This document shows, piece after piece, positions 21,792 through 27,222 of a DNA stretch of 27,222 bases. The first letter of the stretch is position 1, and each line of letters begins with the position of its first letter. The notes below the pieces were generated by a model, which ran no database searches, was not told the DNA's origin, and saw only the letters and a program-made list of their open reading frames with translations. The position numbers and the translations under genes were made by a program. This stretch comes from Hamiltosporidium magnivora (lineage: Eukaryota; Microsporidia; Dubosqiidae), in contig PITI01000053.1 of assembly GCA_004325065.1 (NCBI GenBank), positions 1 to 27,222 of the forward strand, read 5' to 3'.

Positions 21792-22652
21792 ATGAAAAAA
21801 AATAAGAGATTGGTTGTTTTGGTACTCATAGGAATTATTCAATCTATTTTTGGAATATTTTGTATTTACATTTTCTTGAAATATCAAAGTTTAGAAGGTT
21901 TCGAAAAAAAAATAATTGGAGAATTGAGAAAATTCTCAAAGCTAGAAGAACCCAAGTCTTTATCATCTCTATTTGATATTGCAGATCTTTATTTTATAGA
22001 TATGATGAAAAAAAGATTGGTTTTACTTACAACAAATAATTTAAATGATAATTATTCAACCAACCAAAATGATTTGACTAAGATTTTGTTCTTTGGATTT
22101 TTTCCCGAAAAATGTTTGTTTAATGATTTTTATAAAATAGAAAATGACAAACTTAGAATGTTTATATTAGAAAAATATCTCGAATACACAAAAATACCAA
22201 GTGATTTTAGTAAAACGTTCCTTTTAAATACATTAATTTTTCGAGGTGTATTTTTTAATATGAATATTTTTCACTATAATAGATTCGCTCCTCGATTTTT
22301 ATTTAAGCTTTGTGAGAAATTTAGAAATAAAAAATATATTTTTGATAAATATTTAGATTTTATCGAATATTCAATCTTGGCAAATGAATCAAATTCTAAA
22401 ATTGACGAATTCCAAAATTTAAAATTTATTAATATTGTTTCTAATATCGAGAATATAAGTTTATGTTTATTCTTGGAAAAAAGTATTGTTTTCTACTTTT
22501 TAAAGTTTGAACTGAGAGATGTAAATAGGTATTTTATCAAATGGGAAAAGAATGTTATTGATTACAATTTTTATAGTTCGAATGATATTCATTCTGTTGC
22601 TTTTTTAAAATTAACATTTGATTTAGTAACCAAACTATCAACATCAAAATAA
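21792..22652 (+). CDS. Hypothetical protein with an N-terminal membrane anchor
   Basis: The ATG at 21792 gives 286 residues; an in-frame GTG nine bases earlier is less likely. Residues 1-6 are basic (MKKNKR) and 7-29 form one long hydrophobic helix without a clear signal-peptidase site, so a type II signal anchor is most likely, though a cleaved signal is possible. The remaining 257 residues are hydrophilic and rich in Lys, Phe, Ile and Asn, with no recognised motif. The gene stands alone between AT-rich spacers, and its codon use matches the other genes here. The stop codon TAA is embedded in AATAAA. A second reading frame remains open for about 47 codons directly past the stop and looks coding-like, so the C-terminus may have been shortened by a frameshift. 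No function can be assigned. Confidence 0.8.
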   Translation: MKKNKRLVVLVLIGIIQSIFGIFCIYIFLKYQSLEGFEKKIIGELRKFSKLEEPKSLSSLFDIADLYFIDMMKKRLVLLTTNNLNDNYSTNQNDLTKILFFGFFPEKCLFNDFYKIENDKLRMFILEKYLEYTKIPSDFSKTFLLNTLIFRGVFFNMNIFHYNRFAPRFLFKLCEKFRNKKYIFDKYLDFIEYSILANESNSKIDEFQNLKFINIVSNIENISLCLFLEKSIVFYFLKFELRDVNRYFIKWEKNVIDYNFYSSNDIHSVAFLKLTFDLVTKLSTSK

Positions 22653-22653
22653 A
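22648..22653 (+). terminator. AATAAA overlapping the stop codon
   Basis: The TAA stop at 22650-22652 lies inside AATAAA. Overlap of the polyadenylation signal with the end of the coding region is known in compact microsporidian genes. Confidence 0.4.
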
Positions 22654-22799
22654 TTATACTTTTTAATACGCAAATTATACAAATTAAGTTACTTTTTAAA
22701 AAATATCTCTTGGAATATTTTCTCCTATTTAGCCTCGAAAAAAATAAATTTAAAATATTTTGTAGCAAAAAAACGGTTTCCAATAGTAAATCTCTAAAT

Positions 22800-23390
22800 A
22801 GTTAAAAATTTTAAAGATTTCTGATTGCTAAATTCAAATTCATAATTATCTCAAATATTTGTTTTTATTTTCTAGAAAGAACCGCAAAACCTTAAAAATC
22901 TGGAGTAAAATAATAATATTAAATAATTTATAATTCCTTATACAGTCAATATGGTAGTAAATATAATAGAATGAATTAAAATCAAAAATAAACAGAAACT
23001 TTGGCTATATAAATATTTAGATTTTATGAAATTACAGTTTATTCGGAACAGAGAAAAGCCCAACTAAGCTTTCTGTAGGTTTCTTATGATATTAATGAGA
23101 TTTGAAAATTTATAAAAGTTATATTTCTAAATCTAACAGAAGCGAACACAAAAATTAAGTTGTATAAATTTTCATACAAATTAACTAATATTCCTCGATT
23201 TGAACAAGAGTTTAAAATGTTTATTTACTCGTTTGAACTGTGATTTATATATATTCTGAATTAGTAGAATATTTAAAATTTTTGTTATATTTTTTTTATT
23301 AAACATAAATTTTTACAAATTACTTTTCATTAAATAAACCCAGATCTTTTTTTAGATTGTTTTCATGGCACAAGCAGTTCTTTGTTTCAT
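22800..23390. other. AT-rich spacer
   Basis: No gene, RNA gene or repeat was recognised between the end of the possible reading-frame extension and the next family A repeat. Confidence 0.5.
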
Positions 23391-24025
23391 ATAGATAACT
23401 CCACCTCTAACACGCATCGATATCTCATACGATACCTAATTTCTAAAGGTTTTCTAATAGAGGTGTAAAACCCATGAAATGAGGATGAAGACTGTCCGTC
23501 GCTCGTAAATTCCTATTGTCTGGAGTGTGATCGCTAGTCCGCAAATTATGCTACCCCAAGACCTGCTGCTTTTTATTTACTCCTCATTTCTTGAGCTGAG
23601 TAGACCTTGGGGCAAGAAAGAACTCAGCGGCTTACATAGAGTCAACCTTAACGTTGAAATTTCATCCAACATGTATAGCCTGGTACTTAGTCTTCTTGGA
23701 TTTTTGAAAATTATGAAATTGGTTTTACCAACAGACCAAAAATCCAACCCGAATGGGGAAGGGTAGGTTCCCAAGCTTTTACATGCCAAACATCATCAGT
23801 TTGACCACGTTTTGTAATCTAATTACAAAGAAAAAACAAATTTCTTTGTAAAGAAATTACATTATTTGTAAACCAGCTTTCCCATATACAAATTTACGTA
23901 TCATAACGCAAAATATAGTTGTTTTATTTACAATATAAGATCCAAACAAAATTCCCACGTCAGGCTCACTTAATAATTACCAAACAGCTAGTTTATAATG
24001 TGGTTATAGAACCCTCACAGTGAAT
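23391..24025 (+). repeat. Family A repeat, copy 5 (full length, diverged)
   Basis: Begins ATAGATAACTCCACCTCTAA, equivalent to ATAAATAACTGCTACCCCAA at the window start. It continues with GATACCTAA, GGTGTAAAACCC, a TTTTACATGCC block near 23778, and ends GTTTATAATGTGGTTATAGA. The length of about 635 bp equals copy 1. Overlapping open frames on both strands at 23527-23789 are inside the repeat and are not genes. Confidence 0.7.
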
Positions 24026-24224
24026 TTCACTATTTTAATTTAATAAAATTCTGATTTAGAATGTTTTTATTCCGCCTTTATGTCTTTTCTTTTATTTATT
24101 TTACTATTTTTTTTTTATTTTTAATCTGGCTCTTCATTAATGTTTATAAGCGGTTCTTCCATCTGCAATACGGGATGAGTTATTTTTTGTCTAAAATATT
24201 TAACACCATCCTTCTGTAAATCGC

Positions 24225-24645
24225 TTATTTAAAATAGGGTGCTGGCTCCTCGTGCATCCCGGCTCTTTTAATAACACTAATTGACGCACTTTCCCAGCTC
24301 TCTTCAGCATTTGGTCCCAACTCAAGTCCTCTTCGTCGATCAAAGGAAATTATTTCGAATTGCTTCTTAAGTACTATAGAGTGAATGTATACCTCTAATC
24401 TATAAGTATTTGCGGTTTTTTAAGGTATGCTTATGGTATTTTGTCACAATGCCGTCACAGGTCATTACATAAAGGATTATCTTAACACCAAGGTTATAAA
24501 TAAGATCTTCATTGGCTAATAAGTCATGTTATTAAGATTTTAAGTTTCAAATCTTAAAATGCATCTTGGAAAATAATTTCTAATTCAATGACTGCTGTCT
24601 TTTTTTTTGCTTATCCGAAATAAATATGTCGGGTCTATTATAAAT
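24225..24645 (-). pseudogene. Relic of non-LTR retrotransposon pol, restriction-like endonuclease end (R2/R4-like)
   Basis: Read on the minus strand across several frames, the region gives RPDIFISDK (near 24635-24608), DLLANEDLIYNLGVK (24525-24481), YVMTCDGIVTKYHK (24474-24429) and VLKKQFEIISFDRRRG (24374-24327), ending at a TAA at 24225-24227. The R-P-D-I...D-K start, an IELEI segment and the later G-V-K-I-I-x-Y-V-M-T block follow the order of the PD-(D/E)xK endonuclease domain at the C-terminus of R2/R4/NeSL-type elements, where a K-R-P-D-I block precedes a V-K-V-x-x-x-P-V-V-x-G-x-x-G block. At least three frameshifts and several stops break it, so it is dead. No reverse transcriptase domain was found upstream. 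A short acidic tail-like frame at about 24120-24200 may be a separate relic. Confidence 0.55.
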
Positions 24646-24659
24646 TTCACAATAAAGTT

Positions 24660-26520
24660 ACTAATAAAATTCTTTTATATAGCTAATGGTTCTTACTATT
24701 CTTAATTAAATATTTGGAATTATCGATTTCTCTTATTTCTATAAATTTTCTTTTAAATTTTATTTTCAACTAAGAAGGGAGCTATTAAAATCGGATTTTG
24801 ATGGAAAGACAATTTCTTGGTTATTTAAACAAATTTTTGTTGGATGCATTAAGTAGAGAAGCTTCAAAAAAATTTTAAATTTAAAAAAATGTATTAAATC
24901 ATTTATCGAATTAAATGTTCTAAATTCTTCCTCTAAAATTTTTTCTTAAATGATCATTAGTGTTTTATTGCTACCGTGTTGAAGTGAGAAATTTAAAAAC
25001 AAAAAAAATTTTTTTCAATAAAACGTTTCATAAGTAAATTTTTTTTAAAAACCATTTTTTGAATTTTTTTATAGCTCAATCGGGAATTTATCACATTTTA
25101 AAAGTTCAGTTAATCTATTTGAAAGGGTTTAACTTCAATTAAGGAATAATCGATAATACATATCAAAGCATTACGAAATAAATAAATATTTACTCAATAA
25201 TTAATACAATCATAAACTACATTTTTATAATTATTTTCAACAATTTTTTACTTTCATTCTTAAAAATCTTGAACTAAATAAAAAATCAACCAAGAAAACA
25301 GATTAAAAAGGGATGGAAAAAAGGAGAAAAAAAACCTGAAATAAGAATTTGTACTGTCCATGAATGTTTCAATGATTTTTTTTATAATATTTTGGAAAAA
25401 AAAATCAAAAAACAAAACTGGATTTATAGTATATGGGTAACCAATATTATTAGGGCATCAATAAAATTCTAAATAAAATGAGCTTCATTTTTAGACAGTT
25501 CATCTAGCTCTTTGCTATTTTAGTTTCCTCTTATAAATCCGAATCTTCAAATAAATTTATTTTCGGTTCCTCTACTATATTTCGATTATTAAAAACCAAA
25601 GATATAGTATTTTAGATTTTTGTATATTTATCACATCTTCTTCGTTACTAGTCTGTCTTAAAAATATATAAATTGTTCATGCTATTTGGATTTTTATATA
25701 GACTCTTTGATGTACTTTTTACTCTTAAATAATTCAATTTTTTATATTTTTTTATTTGCCAAAAAAACTTTTATTACGTTACAAAAGAAGTACTTTAAAC
25801 ACCCACAACCTAAATATGCACAAACATATTTTACCTCCCAAATTAAAATTCTATTTTAAAAATAGCCTTTTTTAAAATTTAAAAAAATAAAAAATCTTTA
25901 AAATTATTTTTAATTTTCAACTACAACTATGAAATGTGAGAAAAATTTTATGAATCATATTCGTGATTTTGATTTGTAAAACATTTTTTTTAAAAAATTT
26001 AAGTTTGAAAATTTTAGAACTTTTTATTTACACACCAATTTTTTTTTGACAAAATTTTTTTTATAAATTATTTATATTTGAATATAAATTCGATTCTAAC
26101 TGTTTGAATAGCTAGCAATACTTTTACATTTATCAAAGAATTTAAAAAAGAGTTTTAATTAATCTCCAAAATAGAATTTATTTTACAAAAAAGTATTAAT
26201 TTGATTCCTAAATATTGTTCCCTCGAGTTTAAATTGTTATTTTAGTTTTTTTCACATGTAAATGTAAAATAGAAATATAAATAAATGAAAAGCCAATAAA
26301 AATCATCTTTCAGAATTTACGTATTTTTAATTGTATATTTAAAGTATAAATGAGTATAAGTAGCAGGATACATACCCTATTTCATTAAATTTCATACATT
26401 AGTGCGTAATTTTTGTACAAATCAATATAAAAAAGTTTATCTTCCTTCAATAAAAATTTATATTTGATTTTATAATTAAATTATAATGAAATAATTAAAT
26501 TATTTTTATTAATATATTTT
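24660..26520. other. AT-rich spacer with weak coding relics
   Basis: Mostly homopolymer-rich sequence with no intact gene. On the minus strand near 25536-25580 a short frame reads RNIVEEPKINLFEDSDL and ends at a TAA. It resembles MEEPLININEEPD at 24120-24165, also followed by a stop. A frame near 25600-25660 adds NEEDVINIQKSK. These could be remains of the C-terminal ends of a duplicated gene. Confidence 0.35.
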
Positions 26521-26522
26521 TA

Positions 26523-27047
26523 ATGGTAAAAAAACTTTATAAAGAGCAATATATCGAAAATGGTATACGAAATATTATAAAAATATGAAACAAGATAGAA
26601 GTGTTAGTCTTAGTGATTAAAGTAAATCAAAATACATTAGATTTGATTTTTTTGAGAATATGCTTTTAGAAGCTCTTGAACCTGAAAAAGTATTTACAGA
26701 AATAATAAGATTAGACAGAAGACCTTCTAGTATCTTTTTTAATGGGAAGAGTTTTTCGGAAAAAATATGGTATTTTTTTATTTTATATTGGAAAAATATT
26801 TTGGTAATTATATTGAATATTTTTATAATAATTTTAGAAATAATTACAATTTAAATATTGCCTGACATATATAACAATTGAATTTTTGCTGATAAGTATT
26901 TTAACATATATTTTTGTAACTGTGCTTATCATTCACATTCTATATTTGATATTGTTTTATAACATAGAAATTGTACTTGAAATATTAATTTTACTGTTTC
27001 AAATTGTATTTTTAATAATTGGAAATTATAATAATTTAGATATTTGA
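26523..27047 (+). pseudogene. Broken polytopic membrane-protein gene
   Basis: Starting at the ATG at 26523, one frame reads MVKKLYKEQYIENGIRNIIK. It must shift near 26580 to continue as MKQDRSVSLSD, then meets an in-frame TAA near 26618. The same frame then continues as KSKYIRFDFFEN and LLEALEPEKVFTEIIRLDRR to about 26760, where a hydrophobic segment begins and stops at 26852-26854. A further frame continues from about 26855 to a TGA at 27045-27047 with two more strongly hydrophobic segments (around ILTYIFVTVLIIHILYLILF and ILILLFQIVFLIIG). The soluble stretch looks genuinely coding, with mixed charges. Overall it suggests an N-terminal soluble part and several membrane helices, broken by two frameshifts and one stop. 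The family was not recognised, and AT-rich DNA can mimic membrane segments. Confidence 0.45.
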
Positions 27048-27051
27048 TTAG

Positions 27052-27222
27052 TGGAGGGAGGATAACCACATTAAAAACTTTCTGCTTGGCAATGGGTGTG
27101 TGAAACTGATGTGAGGTCATTGTTTGGATTTTTGGTGGGAATAGAACTACACTACATCTTCAGTTGTTCCATGGGAGTTGTTATGAGGATGAGAGGTCTA
27201 AGAAATGGAGAAACTTTTTCTA
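27052..27222 (-). repeat. Family A repeat, copy 6 (inverted, cut by the window end)
   Basis: The plus strand reads GTGGAGGGAGGATAACCACA, CTTTCTGCTTGGCAATGGGT and onward to GAGAAACTTTTTCTA. This is the reverse complement of 467-625 in copy 1, with roughly 85% identity by eye, the closest pair of copies in the window. Only the end-proximal quarter of the element is included. Confidence 0.8.

Noticed and set aside
23527..23789. Overlapping open frames on both strands
   Set aside because: They are inside family A copy 5 and not conserved in other copies.
26929..27120. 63-codon minus-strand open frame at the right end
   Set aside because: It is antisense to the membrane-protein relic and runs into the family A repeat.
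1..27222. tRNA, rRNA or CRISPR features
   Set aside because: No convincing cloverleaf with T-loop GTTCRANNC in context, no conserved rRNA segments and no regularly spaced repeats were seen.

Overview
The window looks like part of a large, gene-poor, very AT-rich microsporidian genome. I infer this from the compact intronless genes, the short GGG/CCC motifs just upstream of start codons, a stop codon embedded in AATAAA, and long AT-rich spacers full of decayed repeats. The style recalls the expanded genomes of Hamiltosporidium or Edhazardia, but nothing here fixes the genus. No rRNA, tRNA or CRISPR array was seen.

The main content is a family of three related minus-strand genes at 1234-3082, 7594-9442 and 17638-19485. 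Each encodes a protein of about 615 residues with a secretory signal peptide, a long N-terminal region I do not recognise, a divergent low-complexity linker, and a C-terminal HAD-superfamily phosphatase domain most like fungal pyrimidine 5'-nucleotidases (SDT1/PHM8 type). Only the third copy (615 aa) is intact. The first has four single-base indels and one nonsense codon, and has also lost the motif II threonine. The second has one single-base insertion and one nonsense codon but keeps all its catalytic residues. A secreted nucleotide phosphatase in an organism that scavenges host nucleotides is the most interesting system here.

Two other genes look intact. One is a small minus-strand gene at 20379-20558 whose product carries a perfect destruction-box consensus. 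The other is a plus-strand gene at 21792-22652 for a 286-residue protein with an N-terminal membrane anchor.

The rest is mostly repeats and relics. A dispersed element of about 635 bp (family A) occurs at least six times in both orientations, including both ends of the window. Weaker family A traces lie at similar distances upstream of gene copies 1 and 2, which suggests segmental duplication. A GC-richer SINE-like retroposon with a (GAAT)n-type tail is present twice, inverted (6492-6735 and 16841-17078). A third short repeat occurs at 11478-11630 and 15388-15545. Near the right end lie a relic of the endonuclease end of an R2/R4-like non-LTR retrotransposon (24225-24645, minus) and a broken polytopic membrane-protein gene (26523-27047, plus).
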